Source: Calliopsis andreniformis
Lineage: Eukaryota; Arthropoda; Insecta; Hymenoptera; Andrenidae
Length of the DNA: 64,000 bases
Assembly (NCBI RefSeq): GCF_051401765.1
Contig: NW_027480438.1
Span: 6,262,001 to 6,326,000, forward strand
Direction of reading: 5' to 3'
Position numbers and translations under genes: made by a program. This document shows, piece after piece, positions 1 through 12,052 of the stretch. The notes beneath the pieces were generated by a model. It was not told the DNA's origin. It searched no databases and saw only the letters and a list, made by a program, of their open reading frames with translations. Within the stretch, counting starts at the first letter, position 1. Every line of letters starts with the position of its first letter.

Positions 1-300
1 ATCCTCAATACTCAACCCTCAATCCTCAGTCCTCAATCCTCAATCTTCAATCCTCAATACTCAATCTTCAATCCTCAATACTCAATCTTCAATCCTCATT
101 CCTCATTCTTCAATTCTCAATACCCAATCCTCAATCTTCAATCCTCAATTCTCAATCCTCAATTCTCAATCCTCAATCCTCAATAATCAATCTTCGATCC
201 TCAATCCTCAGTCCTCAAACATCAATTCTGAATCCTCAATCCTGAATCCTCAATCTTCAGCCCTCAGTCCTCAACAATCAGTTGACAATCCTCAGTCCTC

Positions 301-410
301 AATAGAATATCCTGCATTCACAGTCTTCAATACTCAATACTCAATCTGCAATCTTCAAACCTCTACCCACAAACATAAATTCTCATCGCTGAACCCTCAA
401 CACTCAGTCC
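301..410 (+). repeat. Module A (diverged heptamer block), window-edge subtype
   Basis: A 110-bp diverged block running from AATAGAATATCC to CACTCAGTCC. It has the landmarks TTCACAGTCTTC, CTGCAATCTTC and CCACAAACATAAATTC. It parses as heptamers in register, so it looks like strongly mutated satellite rather than inserted DNA. This subtype (CCTGCATTC, CTACCCAC) recurs at 41341-41450 and 44011-44120. About 60 module A copies of the same 110-bp length occur in the window; their start positions are listed under the larger blocks. Confidence 0.9.
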
Positions 411-727
411 TCAATGTTCAATACTCAATCTTCAATCCACATTCCTCAATCGTTAATCTTCAATCCTCAATACTCAATCTTCAATCCTCAATCCTCAATC
501 CTCAATCCTCAATCCTCATTCTTCAATCCTCAATACCAAATCCTCAATCCTCAATCCTCAATCCTCAATCCTCAATCCTCAACCTTCAATCCTCAATACT
601 CAATCTTCAATCCTCAATCCTCAATCCTCAATCCTCAATCCTCAATACTCAATCCTCAATATTCAACACAAAACCCTCAACCATCCATCCTCAATATTCA
701 ACAATCAATCCTCAATTCTCAATAATC

Positions 728-858
728 AATAGAATACCCTGAATACTCATCGTTCAATACTCAATCCACAAAAATTAATAATCAAATCTCAACCCTCAAA
801 CATCAATTCTCAACACTCAATCCTCAACACTCAGTCCTCTCTCTTCAATCCTCCATCC
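728..858 (+). repeat. Module B, subtype with AAAAATTAATAATC
   Basis: A 131-bp diverged block from AATAGAATACCC to TCCTCCATCC. It has landmarks GAATACTCATCG, AAAAATTAATAATC and TCCTCTCTCTTC. It is the counterpart of the B modules at 4654 and 10616 but with its own substitutions. The same copy occurs at 44438-44568. A chimeric relative occurs at 41768-41898. Confidence 0.88.
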
Positions 859-908
859 TCAGTGCTGAATGCTCAATCTTCAATCCTCAATACTCAGTCT
901 TCACTCCT

Positions 909-1160
909 CAATCCTCAGTCCTCAAACCTCAATTCTGAATCCTCAATCCTTAATCCTCAATCTTCAGCCCTCAGTCCTCGACAATCAATTGTCAATCCTC
1001 AATCCTCAATAGAGTATCCTCAATTCACAGTTTTCAATACTCAATACTCAATCTGCAATCTTCAAATCTCTATACACAAACATTAATTCTCAGCACTCAA
1101 CCCTGAACACTCAGTCCCCAATCCTCAATCTTCAATCCTTAATCCTCAATCCTCAATCCT
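909..1160 (+). repeat. 252-bp tandem duplication, unit 1
   Basis: A 252-bp unit (36 heptamers exactly) occurs twice head to tail, at 909-1160 and 1161-1412. Each unit carries a GACAATCAATTGTC dyad and a whole module A of the subtype with AGAGTATCC and TATACACAAAC. The boundaries are approximate because both ends lie in plain heptamers. The pair is preserved in the second large copy at about 44619-45122. Confidence 0.9.
980..993. other. Perfect dyad GACAATCAATTGTC
   Basis: GACAAT and ATTGTC are exact reverse complements separated by CA, giving a 6-bp stem with a 2-base centre. It lies 15 bp upstream of a module A. Such a dyad is unusual here because consensus TCAATCC lacks self-complementarity. 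Related modules carry weaker versions, such as TCAAC-AATCA-GTTGA at 271-285. A protein site or cruciform role is speculation. Confidence 0.85.
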
Positions 1161-1412
1161 CAATCCTCAGTCCTCAAACCTCAATTCTGAATCCTCAATC
1201 CTTAATCCTCAATCTTCAGCCCTCAGTCCTCGACAATCAATTGTCAATCCTCAATCCTCAATAGAGTATCCTCAATTCACAGTTTTCAATACTCAATACT
1301 CAATCTGCAATCTTCAAATCTCTATACACAAACATTAATTCTCAGCACTCAACCCTGAACACTCAGTCCCCAATCCTCAATCTTCAATCCTTAATCCTCA
1401 ATCCTCAATCCT
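1161..1412 (+). repeat. 252-bp tandem duplication, unit 2
   Basis: Second copy of the 252-bp unit, with its dyad at 1232-1245 and module A at 1260-1369. I saw no difference from unit 1 in the module. The length is an exact multiple of seven, so the duplication kept heptamer register, as expected for unequal exchange between aligned heptamers. Confidence 0.9.
1232..1245. other. Perfect dyad GACAATCAATTGTC, second copy
   Basis: Same 14-bp inverted repeat as at 980-993, one 252-bp period later and again just upstream of module A (1260-1369). Spacing to the module is identical in both copies. Confidence 0.85.
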
Positions 1413-1608
1413 CAATCCTCAATCCTCAATCCTCAATCTTCAATCCTCAATACTCAATCTTCAATCCTCAATCCTCAATCCTCATTCCTCAATCCTCATT
1501 CTTCAATCCTCAATACCCAATACTCAATCTTCAATCCTAAATCCTCAATCGTCAATTCTCAATCCTCAATCCTCGGTCCTCACTCCTCAAACATCAATCC
1601 TCAACCCT

Positions 1609-1974
1609 CAGCCCTCATCCTCAATCCTCAATCCTTATTCCTCAGTCCTCCACCTTCAATCCTCAATACTCAATTATCAATGCTCAATCTTCAATCCTCA
1701 ATCCTCAATCCTTAATTCTCAACCCTCAGTCCTCAGACCTCAGTCCTCAAACCCCAATCCTCAACCTTCAGCCCTCATCCTGGATCCTCAATCCTCAATC
1801 TTTAATCCTCACTCCTCAATCCTCAATTCTCAATCCTAAATCCTCAACCCCCAATCCTCAAACCTCAATCGTCAGTCTTCAATCCTCAATACTCAATCTT
1901 CAATCCTCAATCCTCAATACTCAATCGTCAGTCTTCAATCCTCAATACTCAATCTTCAATCCTCAATCCTCAAT
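1609..1974 (+). repeat. 366-bp fragment shared with 38127-38492
   Basis: This stretch, starting CAGCCCTCATCC and including TCCTTATTCC and GGATCCTCAATC, is found again at an offset of 36,518 bp and a third time at about 45319-45684 (within the second large copy). Outside it the 1-2000 and 38100-38600 contexts differ. The segment therefore appears to have been moved or converted as a block. The ends are approximate. Confidence 0.8.
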
Positions 1975-4653
1975 CCTCAATCCTCAATCCTCAATCCTCA
2001 ATATTCAACACAAAACCCTCAACCATCCATCCTCAGTATTCAACAATCAATCCTCAATTCTCAATCTTCAATCCTCAATACTCAATCTTAAGTCCTCAAT
2101 CCTCAATCCTCAATCTTCAGTCCTCAATCGTCAATACTCAATCCTCAACCCTCAATCCTCAATCCTCAATACTCAGACCTCAAACATGAATACTCAACCC
2201 TCAGTCCTCGTCCTCAATCCACAACCCTCAATCCTCAATACTCAATCTTCAATCATCAATATTCAATCTTCAGTCGTCAATCCTCAATCCTCAACACTCA
2301 ATCCTCAATCCCCAATGTTCAATCAGCAATAGGCAATCCTCAATCTTCAATCCTCAATCCTCAATCCTCAATCCTCAATCCTCGGACCTCAAACATGAAT
2401 ACTCAACCGTCAGTCCTCGTCCTCAATCCACAACCCTCAATCCTCAATCCTCAATCTTCAATCATCAATATTCAATCTTCAGTCCTCAATCCTCAATCCT
2501 CAATCCTCAATCCTCAACCCTCAATGTTCAATCCGCAATACCCAATCCTCAATCGTCAATCCTCAATCCTCAATCCTCAATCCTCAATCCTCAATCCTCA
2601 ATCCTCAATCCTCAATCTTCAATCCTCAATACTCAAGCTTCAATCCTCGATCCTCAATCCTCAGTCCTTAAACCTCAATTCTGAATCCTCAATCCTGAAT
2701 CCTCAATCTCCAGCCCTCAGTCTTGAACAATCAGGTGACAATCCTCAATCCTCAATAGCATATCCTCAATTCACAGTTTTCAATACTCAATGCTCAATCT
2801 GCAATCTTCAAATCTCTATCCACAAACATCAATTCTGATCACTCAACACTCAACACTCAGTCCTCAATGTTCAATCCTCAATCCTCAATTCACAACCTTC
2901 AATCCTCAGTACTCAACCTTAAATCCTCAATCCTCAATCCTCAATATTCAATCCTCAATCCTCAATACTCCATCCTCAACCCCCAATCCTCAATCCTCAA
3001 TCATCAATCCTCAATCTTCAATACTCAATCCTCAATCCTCAATCCTCAATCCTCAATCCTCAATCCTCAATCTTCAATCATCAATATTCAATCTTCAGTC
3101 CTCAATCCTCAATCCTCAATCCTCAATCCTCAACCCTCAATGTTCAATCCGCAATACCCAATCCTCAATCGTCAATCCTCAATCCTCAATCCTCAATCCT
3201 CAATCCTCAATCCTCAATCCTCAATCCTCAACCCTCAATCGTCAGTCTTCAAACCTCAATACTCAATCTTCAATCCTCAATCCTCAATCCTCAATCCTCA
3301 ATCCTCATCCTTCAATCCTCAATACCCAATCCTCAATCTTCAATCCTCAATCCTCAATCCTCAATTCTCAATCCTCAACCCTCAGCCCTCAGTCCTTAAA
3401 CCTCAATCCTCAACCCTCAGCCCTCATCCTCAATCGTCAATCCTCAATCCTCAATCCTTAATCTTCAATCCTCAATACTCAATCTTCAATCCTCAATCCT
3501 CAGACCTCAACGTTCAATCCTCAATGTTCAATCCTCAATACCCAATCCTCAATCTTCACTCCTCAATCCTCAATCCTCAATCCTCAATCCTCAATCCTAA
3601 ATATTCAATCCTCAATACTCAATCTTCAATACTCAATCCTCAATCCTCAATTCTCAATCCTCAACCCTCAGCCCTCAGTCCTTAAACCTCATTCCTCAAC
3701 CCTCAGCCCTCATCCTCAATCCTCAACCCTCAATCCTCAAGCGTAAATCCTCAATCCTCAGTCTTCAATCCTCAATACTCAATACCCAATCCTCAGTCTT
3801 GAATCCTCAATCCTCAATCATCAATTCTCAATCCTCAATCCTCAGTCCTCAGTCCTTAAACCTCAATCCTCAACCCTCAGCCCTCATCCTCAATCCTCAA
3901 TCCTCAATCCTCAATCCTCAATCTTCAATCCTCAATACTCAAGCTTCAATCCTCGATCGTCAATCCTCAGTCCTCAAACCTCAATTCTGAATCCTCAATC
4001 CTGAATCCTCAATCTCCAGCCCTCAGTCTTGAACAATCAGGTGACAATCCTCAATCCTCAATAGAATATCCTCAATTCACAGATTTCAATACTCAATACT
4101 CAATCTGCAATCTTTGAATCTCTATCCACAAACACCAATTCTCATCACTCAACCCACAACACTCAGTCCCCAATCTTCAATTTTCAATCCTCAATCATCA
4201 ATCCTCAATCCTCAATCCTCAATCCTCAATCCTCAATCCTCAACCCTCAATCGTCAGTCTTCAAACCTCATTACTCAATCTTCAATCCTCAATCCTCAAT
4301 CCTCAATCCTCAGTCTTCAATCCTCAATACTCAGTACCCAATCCTCAGTCTTCAATCCTCAATCCTCAATCATCAATTCTCAATCCTCAATCCTCAGTCC
4401 TCAGTCCTCAATCCTCAATCCTCAGTCCTCAATCCTCAATCCTCAATCCTCAAACCTCAATCCTCAACCGTCAGTCCTCGTCCTCAATCCTCAACACTCA
4501 ATCCTCAATCCTCAATCTTCAATCATCAATACTCAATCTTCAATCCTCAATGTTCAATCCTAAATCCTCAATCCTCAATCCTCAATATTCAAATCAAAAC
4601 CATCAACCACCAATCCTCAACACTCAACCATCAATCCTCAATTCTCAATACTC

Positions 4654-4784
4654 AATAGAGTATCCCGAACTCTCATGGTCCAATACGCAATCCACAATTT
4701 TCAATAATCAAATCTCAATCCTGAAACATCAATTCTCAACACTCTATCCTCAACACTCAGTCCTCTCTCTTCAATCCTCCATCC
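4654..4784 (+). repeat. Module B in L1
   Basis: A 131-bp diverged heptamer block with AGTATCCCGAACTC, CATGGTCCAATACGC, TTTTCAATAATC and TCCTCTCTCTTC. It is followed by the TCAAGCG monomer typical of B modules. It differs from the other L-unit B modules by GAACTC in place of GAATTC. Confidence 0.88.
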
Positions 4785-4940
4785 TCAACCCTCAATCCTC
4801 AAGCGTCAATCCTCAATCCTCAATCCTCACTCCTCAATCCTCAATCCTCAGTCCTCAAACCACAATCCTGAATCCTCAATCCTGAATCCTCAATCTTCAG
4901 CCCTCAGTCCTCAACTATCAGTTGTCAATCCTCAATCCTC

Positions 4941-5050
4941 ACTAGAATATCCACAGTTCAGAGATTTCCATACGCAATACTCAATCTGCAATCTTCAAAT
5001 CTCTATGCACAAACATCAATTCTCATCACTCAACCCTCAACACTCAGTCC
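4941..5050 (+). repeat. Module A, 'ACTAGAATATCC' subtype
   Basis: A variant module A with CCACAGTTCAGAG, TTTCCATACGCAATAC and TATGCACAAACATC. The subtype always follows a module B by roughly 150-160 bp in L units, and recurs in later L units at 10896 (as ACTGG), 17911, 48651, 54606 and 59160. A relative with CCCCAGTTC sits in the 1,238-bp units at 7372 and 8610. Confidence 0.88.
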
Positions 5051-6640
5051 CCAATCCTCAATCTTCAATCATCAATACTCAATCTTCAATTCTCAATCTT
5101 CAATCCTCAATCCTCAATCCTCAATTCTCAATCCTCAATTCTCAATCCTCAATCGTCAGTCCTCAATCCCCAGTCCTCAATCTTCAATCCTCAATCCTCA
5201 ATCCTCAATCCTCAATCCTCAATCCTCAATCTTCAATCCTCAATACTCAATACCCAATCCACAGTCTTCAATCCTCAATCCTCAATCCTCAATTCTCAAT
5301 CCTCAATCCTCAGTCCTCAGTCCTTAAACCTCAATCCTCAACAGTCAGCCCTCATCCTCAATCCTCAATCCTCAATCCTCAATCCTCAATCTTCAATCCT
5401 CAGTACTCAATCCTCAACCCTCAGACCTAATTCTTCAATCCTGAATAACCAATCCTCAATCCTCAATCCTCAATCCTCAATCCTCAATTCTCAATCCTCA
5501 ATCCTCAATCCTCAGACCTCAAACATCAATACTCAACCCTCAGTCCTCGTCCTCAATCCGCAACCCTCAATCCTCAATGCTCAATCTTCAATCATCAATA
5601 TTCAATCTTCAATCCTCAATCCTCAATCCTCAATCCTCAATCCTCAATCCACAATCCTCGGACCTCAAACATGAATACTCAACCCTCAGTCCTCGTCCTC
5701 AATCCACAAACCTCAATCCTCAATCCTCAATCTTCAATCATCAATATTCAATCTTCAGTCCTCAATCCTCAATCCTCAATCCTCAATGTTCAATCCGCAA
5801 TACCCAGCCCTCAATCTTCGATCCTCAATGCTCAATCGTCAGTCCTCAATTCTCAATCCTCAACCCTCAGCCCTCAGTCCTTAAACCTCAATCCTCAACC
5901 CTCAGCCCTCATCCTCAATCCTCAATCCTCAATCCTCAATCCTTAATCTTCAATCCTCAATACTCAATCTTCAATCCTCAATCCTCAGACCTCAATGTTC
6001 AATCCTCAATGTTCAATCCTCAATACCCAATCCTCAATCTTCACTCCTCAATCCTCAATCCTCAATCCTCAATCGTCACTCCTCAATCCTCAGTCCTCAA
6101 ACCTCAATCCTGAATCCTCAATCCTGAATCCTCAATCTTCAGACCTCAGTCCTCAACAATCAGTTGTCAATTCTCAATCCTCAATAGAATATCATCAATT
6201 CACAGTTTTCAATACACAATACTCAATCTGCAATCTTCAAATCTCTATCCACAAACACCAATTCTTATCACTCAACCCTCAACTCTCAGTCCCCAAACCT
6301 CAATCTTCAATCCTCAACCCTCAATCCTCAATTCTCAATCCTCAATCTTCAATCCTCAATACTCAATCATCAATCCGCAATCCTCAATCCTCAATCTTCA
6401 ATCCTCAATACTCAATCTTCAATCCTCAATCCTCAATCCCCACTCCTCAAACCTCAATTCTGAATCCTCAATCCTGAATCCTCAATCTTCAGCCCTCAGT
6501 CCTGAACAATCAGGTGACAATCCTCAATCCTCAATAGAATATCCTCAATTCATAGTTTTCAATACTCAATACTCAATCTGCAATCTTCAAATCTCTATCC
6601 ACAAACATCAATTCTCATCACTCAACCCTCAATACTCAGT

Positions 6641-7660
6641 CCCCAATGTTCAATCCTCAATCCTCAATTCTCAATCTTCAATCCTCAATACTCCATCTCT
6701 AATCCTCAATCCTCAATACTCAATCTACCATCCTCAATCCGCAATACTCAATCCTCAACCCTCAATCCTCAATCCTCAATCATCAATCCTCAATCTTCAA
6801 TACTCAATCCTCAATCCTCAATCCTCAATCCTCAATCCTCAATCCTCTATCTTAAATCCTCAAACCTCAATCCTCAATCCACAATCCTCAATTCTCAATC
6901 TTCAATCCTCAATACTCAATCTTAAATCCTCAATCCTCAATCCTCAATCCTCAATCCTCAATCCTCAATCCTCAATCCTCAATCCTCATCCTTCAATCCT
7001 CAATACCCAATCCTCAATCTTCAATCCTCAATCCTCAATCCTCAATTCTCAATCCTGAACCCTTAGCCCTCAGTCCTTAAACCTCAATCCTCAACCCTCA
7101 GCCCTCATCCTCAATCCTCAATCCTCAATCCTCAATCCTTAATCTTCAATCCTCAATACTCAATCCTCAATCCTCAATCCTCAGACCTCAATGTTCAATC
7201 CTCAATGTTCAATCCTCAATACCCAATCCTCAATCTTCACTCCTCAATCCTCAATCCTCAATCCTCAATCCTCACTCCTCAATCCTCAATCCTCAGTCCT
7301 CAAACCACAATCCTGAATTCTGAATCTTCAGCCCTCAGTCCTCAACAATCAGTTGTCAATCCTCAATCCTCACTAGAATATCCCCAGTTCAGAGTTTTCC
7401 ATACGCAATACTCAATCGGCAATCTTCAAATCTCTATCCACAAACATCAATTGTCATCACTCAACCCTCAACACTCAGTCCCCAATCCACAACCTTCAAC
7501 CCTCAATCCTCAACCCTCAATCTTCACTCCTCAATCCTCAATCCTCATTCCTCAATCCTCACTCCTCAATACTCAATCCTCAATCCTCAATTCTCAATCG
7601 TGAATCCTCAATCCTCAATCCTCAAGCCTCAATCCTCAATACTCAATCCTCAATCCTCAA
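6641..7660 (+). repeat. 1.24 kb tandem HOR, unit 1
   Basis: This unit is repeated at 7886-8898. The offset is 1,245 bp at the left and 1,238 bp at the right. The change of 7 comes from one consensus heptamer fewer in a pure run (6930-6986 against 8175-8224). It includes a module A of the CCCCAGTTC subtype (7372-7481). The right end is sharp: 7660 and 8898 are the last matching bases. Confidence 0.92.
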
Positions 7661-7885
7661 TCCTCAATCGTCACTCCTCAATCCTCAGTCCTCAAACCTC
7701 AATCCTGAATCCTCAATCCTGAATCCTCAATCTTCAGACCTCAGTCCTCAACAATCAGTTGTCAATTCTCAATCCTCAATAGAATATCATCAATTCACAG
7801 TTTTCAATACACAATACTCAATCTGCAATCTTCAAATCTCTATCCACAAACACCAATTCTCATCACTCAACCCTCAATACTCAGT
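7661..7885 (+). repeat. Spacer between 1.24 kb units, derived from 6070-6290
   Basis: This piece matches the stretch upstream of unit 1 (from ATCGTCACTCC through module A 7778-7887 with ATATCATC and ATACACAATAC). It switches to the unit sequence within the module A tail at about 7853, where CACCAATTC becomes CATCACTCAACC. The switch point lies in a shared module, as expected for homologous unequal exchange. Confidence 0.8.
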
Positions 7886-8898
7886 CCCCAATGTTCAATC
7901 CTCAATCCTCAATTCTCAATCTTCAATCCTCAATACTCCATCTCTAATCCTCAATCCTCAATACTCAATCTACCATCCTCAATCCGCAATACTCAATCCT
8001 CAACCCTCAATCCTCAATCCTCAATCATCAATCCTCAATCTTCAATACTCAATCCTCAATCCTCAATCCTCAATCCTCAATCCTCAATCCTCTATCTTAA
8101 ATCCTCAAACCTCAATCCTCAATCCACAATCCTCAATTCTCAATCTTCAATCCTCAATACTCAATCTTAAATCCTCAATCCTCAATCCTCAATCCTCAAT
8201 CCTCAATCCTCAATCCTCAATCCTCATCCTTCAATCCTCAATACCCAATCCTCAATCTTCAATCCTCAATCCTCAATCCTCAATTCTCAATCCTCAACCC
8301 TTAGCCCTCAGTCCTTAAACCTCAATCCTCAACCCTCAGCCCTCATCCTCAATCCTCAATCCTCAATCCTCAATCCTTAATCTTCAATCCTCAATACTCA
8401 ATCCTCAATCCTCAATCCTCAGACCTCAATGTTCAATCCTCAATGTTCAATCCTCAATACCCAATCCTCAATCTTCACTCCTCAATCCTCAATCCTCAAT
8501 CCTCAATCCTCACTCCTCAATCCTCAATCCTCAGTCCTCAAACCACAATCCTGAATTCTGAATCTTCAGCCCTCAGTCCTCAACAATCAGTTGTCAATCC
8601 TCAATCCTCACTAGAATATCCCCAGTTCAGAGTTTTCCATACGCAATACTCAATCGGCAATCTTCAAATCTCTATCCACAAACATCAATTGTCATCACTC
8701 AACCCTCAACACTCAGTCCCCAATCCACAACCTTCAACCCTCAATCCTCAACCCTCAATCTTCACTCCTCAATCCTCAATCCTCATTCCTCAATCCTCAC
8801 TCCTCAATACTCAATCCTCAATCCTCAATTCTCAATCGTGAATCCTCAATCCTCAATCCTCAAGCCTCAATCCTCAATACTCAATCCTCAATCCTCAA
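7886..8898 (+). repeat. 1.24 kb tandem HOR, unit 2
   Basis: Second tandem copy, with module A at 8610-8719, exactly 1,238 bp after that of unit 1. The offset needs one 6-base monomer (TCATCC in the CAGCCC-TCATCC context): 1,238 + 1 = 177 x 7. The pair is also found at about 50351-51370 and 51596-52608. Confidence 0.92.
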
Positions 8899-9651
8899 AC
8901 CTCAATCTTCAATCCTCAATACTCAACCTTCAGTCCTCAATTCTCAATCTTCAATCCTCAATACTCAACCCTCAATCCTCAATCGTCAATCCTCAATACT
9001 CAATCTTTAATCCTCAATCCTCAATCCTCAACCTTCAATCCTCAATCCTCTATCCTCAATCCTCTATCCTCAATCCTCAATCCTCAATACTAAATATTCA
9101 ATTATCAATACTCAGTCTTCAATCCTCAATCCTCAATCCTCAATCCCCAATCCTCAATCCTCAATCCTCAGTCCTCAAACCTCAATCCTGAATGTTCAAT
9201 CCTCAATACCCAATCCTCAATCTTCACTCCTCAATCCTCAATCCTCAATCCTCAATCCTCAATCATCAATCCTAAATATTCAATCCACAATACTCAATCT
9301 TCAATCCTCAATCCTGAATGCTCAATCATCAATCCTCAATTTTCAATCCTGAATACTCAATCATGAATCCTCAATACTCAATCCTCAATCCTCAATCCTC
9401 AACCCTCAATCGTCAGTCTTCAAACCTCAATACTCAATCTTCAATCCTCAATCCTCAATCCTCAATCCTCAATCCTCATCCTTCAATCCTCAATACCCAA
9501 TCCTCAATCTTCACTCCTCAATCCTCAATCCTCAATCCTCAATCCTCAATCATCAATCCTAAATATTCAATCCACAATACTCAATCTTCAATCCTCAATC
9601 CTCAATCCTCAATTCTCAATCCTCAACCCTCAGCCCTCAGTCCTTAAACCT

Positions 9652-11779
9652 CATTCCTCAACCCTCAGCCCTCATCCTCAATACTCAACCCTCAATCCTC
9701 AAGCGTAAATCCTCAATCCTCAGTCTTCAATCCTCAATACTCAATACCCAATCCTCAGTCTTGAATCCTCAATCCTCAATCATCAATTCTCAATCCTCAA
9801 TCCTCAGTCCTCAGTCCTTAAACCTCACTCCTCAACCCTCAGCCCTCATCCTCAATCCTCAATCCTCAATCCTCAATCCTCAATCTTCAATCCTCAATAC
9901 TCAAGCTTCAATCCTCGATCCTCAATCCTCAGTCCTCAAACCTCAATTCTGAACCCTCAATCCTGAATCCTCAATCTCCAGCCCTCAGTCTTGAACAATC
10001 AGGTGACAATCCTCAATCCTCAATAGAATATCCTCAATTCACAGATTTCAATACTCAATACTCAATCTGCAATCTTTGAATCTCTATCCACAAACACCAA
10101 TTCTCATCACTCAACCCTCAACACTCAGTCCCCAATCTTCAATTTTCAATCCTCAATCATCAATACTCAATCCTCAATCCTCAATCCTCAATCCTCAATC
10201 CTCAACCCTCAATCGTCAGTCTTCAAACCTCAATACTCAATCTTCAATCCTCAATCCTCAATCCTCAATCCTCAGTCTTCAATCCTCAATACTCAATACC
10301 CAATCCTCAGTCTTCAATCCTCAATCCTCAATCATCGATTCTCAATCCTCAATCCTCAGTCCTCAGTCCTCAATCCTCAATCCTCAGTCCTCCATCCTCA
10401 ATCCTCAATCCTCAAACCTCAATCCTCAACCGTCAGTCCTCGTCCTCAATCCTCAACACTCAATCCTCAATCCTCAATCTTCAATCATCAATACTCAATC
10501 TTCAATCCTCAATGTTCAATCCTAAATCCTCAATCCTCAATCCTCAATATTCAAAACAAAACGCTCAACCACCAATCCTCAACACTCAACCATCAATGCT
10601 CAATTCTCAATACTCAATAGAGTATCCCGAATTCTCATGGTCCAATACGCAATCCACAATTTTCAATAATCAAATCTCAATCCTGAAACATCAATTCTCA
10701 ACACTCTATCCTCAACACGCAGTCCTCTCTCTTCAATCCTCCATCCTCAACCCTCAATCCTCAAGCGTCAATCCTCAATCCTCAATCTTCACTCCTCAAT
10801 CTTCAATCCTCAGTACTCAACCTTAAATCCTCAATCCTCAGTCCTCAATCTTCAGCCCTCAGTCCTCAACTATCAGTTGTCAATCCTCAATCCTCACTGG
10901 AATATCCACAGTTCAGAGTTTTCCACACGCAATACTCAATCTGCAATCTTCAAATCTCTATGCACAAACATCAATTCTCATCACTCAACCCTCAACACTC
11001 AGTCCCCAATCCTCAATCTTCAATCATCAATACTCAATCTTCAATCCTCAATCTTCAATCCTCAATCCTCAATCCTCAATTCTCAATCCTCAATTCTCAA
11101 TCCTCAATCGTCAGTCCTCAATCCCCAATCCTCAATCTTCTATCCTCAATCCTCAATCCTCAATCCTCAATCCTCAATCCTCAATCTTCAATCCTCAATA
11201 CTCAATACGCAATCCACAGTCTTCAATCCTCAATCCTCAATCCTCAATTCTCAATCCTCAATCCCCAGTCCTCAGTCCTTAAACCTCAATCCTCAACCCT
11301 CAGCCCTCATCCTCAATCCTCAATCCTCAATCCTCAATCCTCAATCTTCAATCCTCAGTACTCAATCCTCAACCCTCAGACCTAATTCTTCAATCCTGAA
11401 TAACCAATCCTCAATCTTCAATCCTCAATCCTCAATCCTCAATTCTCAATCCTCAATCCTCAATCCTCAGACCTCAAACATCAATACTCAACCCTCAGTC
11501 CTCGTCCTCAATCCGCAACCCTCAATCCTCAATGCTCAATCTTCAATCATCAATATTCAATCTTCAATCCTCAATCCTCAATCCTCAATCCTCAATCCTC
11601 AATCCACAATCCTTGGACCTCAAACATGAATACTCAACCCTCAGTCCTCGTCCTCAATCCACAACCCTCAATCCTCAATCCTCAATCTTCAATCATCAAT
11701 ATTCAATCATCAGTCCTCAATCCTCAATCGTCAATCCTCAATGTTCAATCCGCAATACCCAACCCTCAATCTTCGATCC
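9652..11779 (+). repeat. HOR 'L' unit, copy L2
   Basis: Same module order as L1: AAGCTT at 9903-9908, module A 10022-10131, module B 10616-10746 and module A variant 10896-11005. Relative to L1 it has one heptamer fewer near 10800, where it reads TCAGTACTCAACC. Private changes include AACGCTCAACC in the B lead-in and ACTGGAATATCC in the A variant. Confidence 0.88.
10616..10746 (+). repeat. Module B in L2
   Basis: 131-bp module B with GAATTCTCATGG and ACGCAATCCAC. It is preceded by AAACAAAACGCTC and has the private change CAACACGCAGTCC. The B module of L3 (17624-17754) lacks that change. Confidence 0.88.
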
Positions 11780-11914
11780 TCAATCCTCAATCCTCAGTCC
11801 TCAATCCTCAATCCTCAATCCTCAGTCCTCAAACCTCAATCCTGAAACCTCAATCCTGAATCCTCAATCTTCAGCCCTCAGTCGTCAACAATCAATAGTC
11901 AATTCTCAATCATC

Positions 11915-12024
11915 CATAGAATATCCTCAATTCACAGTTTTCAATAATCAATCCCCATTCTTCAATCTTCAAATCTCATTCCACAAACATCAATTCCCAT
12001 CACTCAACCCTCAACACTAAGTCC
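11915..12024 (+). repeat. Module A, 'CCCCATTCTTC' subtype
   Basis: Variant module A with TTTTCAATAATC, AATCCCCATTCTTC, AATTCCCATCAC and CAACACTAAGTCC. The tail carries TAA where other subtypes have TCA. Subtype members also lie at 13963, 18930, 40552 and 43222, and in the second large copy at 55625 and 60186. Confidence 0.85.
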
Positions 12025-12052
12025 TCAATGTTCAATCCTCAATCCTCAATCC

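Larger units (their letters stand above)
3690..5824 (+). repeat. HOR 'L' unit, copy L1
   Basis: A higher-order unit of about 2.1 kb with this order: AAGCGTAAATCC, an AAGCTT variant (3941-3946), module A (4060-4169), module B (4654-4784) and a variant module A with ACTAGAATATCC and ACGCAATAC (4941-5050). It ends at GCAATACCCAGCCC-TCAATCTTCG. The same order occurs at 9652-11779 (offset 5,962, becoming 5,955 after one heptamer is lost) and 16818-18794. Copies in the second large block are at 47400, 53362 and 63041. Boundaries are set by where the copies stop matching. Confidence 0.88.

Noticed and set aside
301..410. Module A as an inserted foreign element or degraded transposon
   Set aside because: It parses into heptamers in register with its flanks, with no target-site duplication or terminal repeats, so it is best read as diverged satellite.
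2790..3685. Two long overlapping + frames with similar products (2790-3461 and 2867-3685)
   Set aside because: The similarity between frames is expected from a 7-bp repeat read in triplets and is not evidence of overlapping genes.
4711..4730. EcoRI-like GAATTC, AAGCTT and TATA-like words in modules as regulatory sites
   Set aside because: They are chance words from mutated heptamers with no associated gene. AAGCTT positions are useful only as physical markers of HOR spacing.
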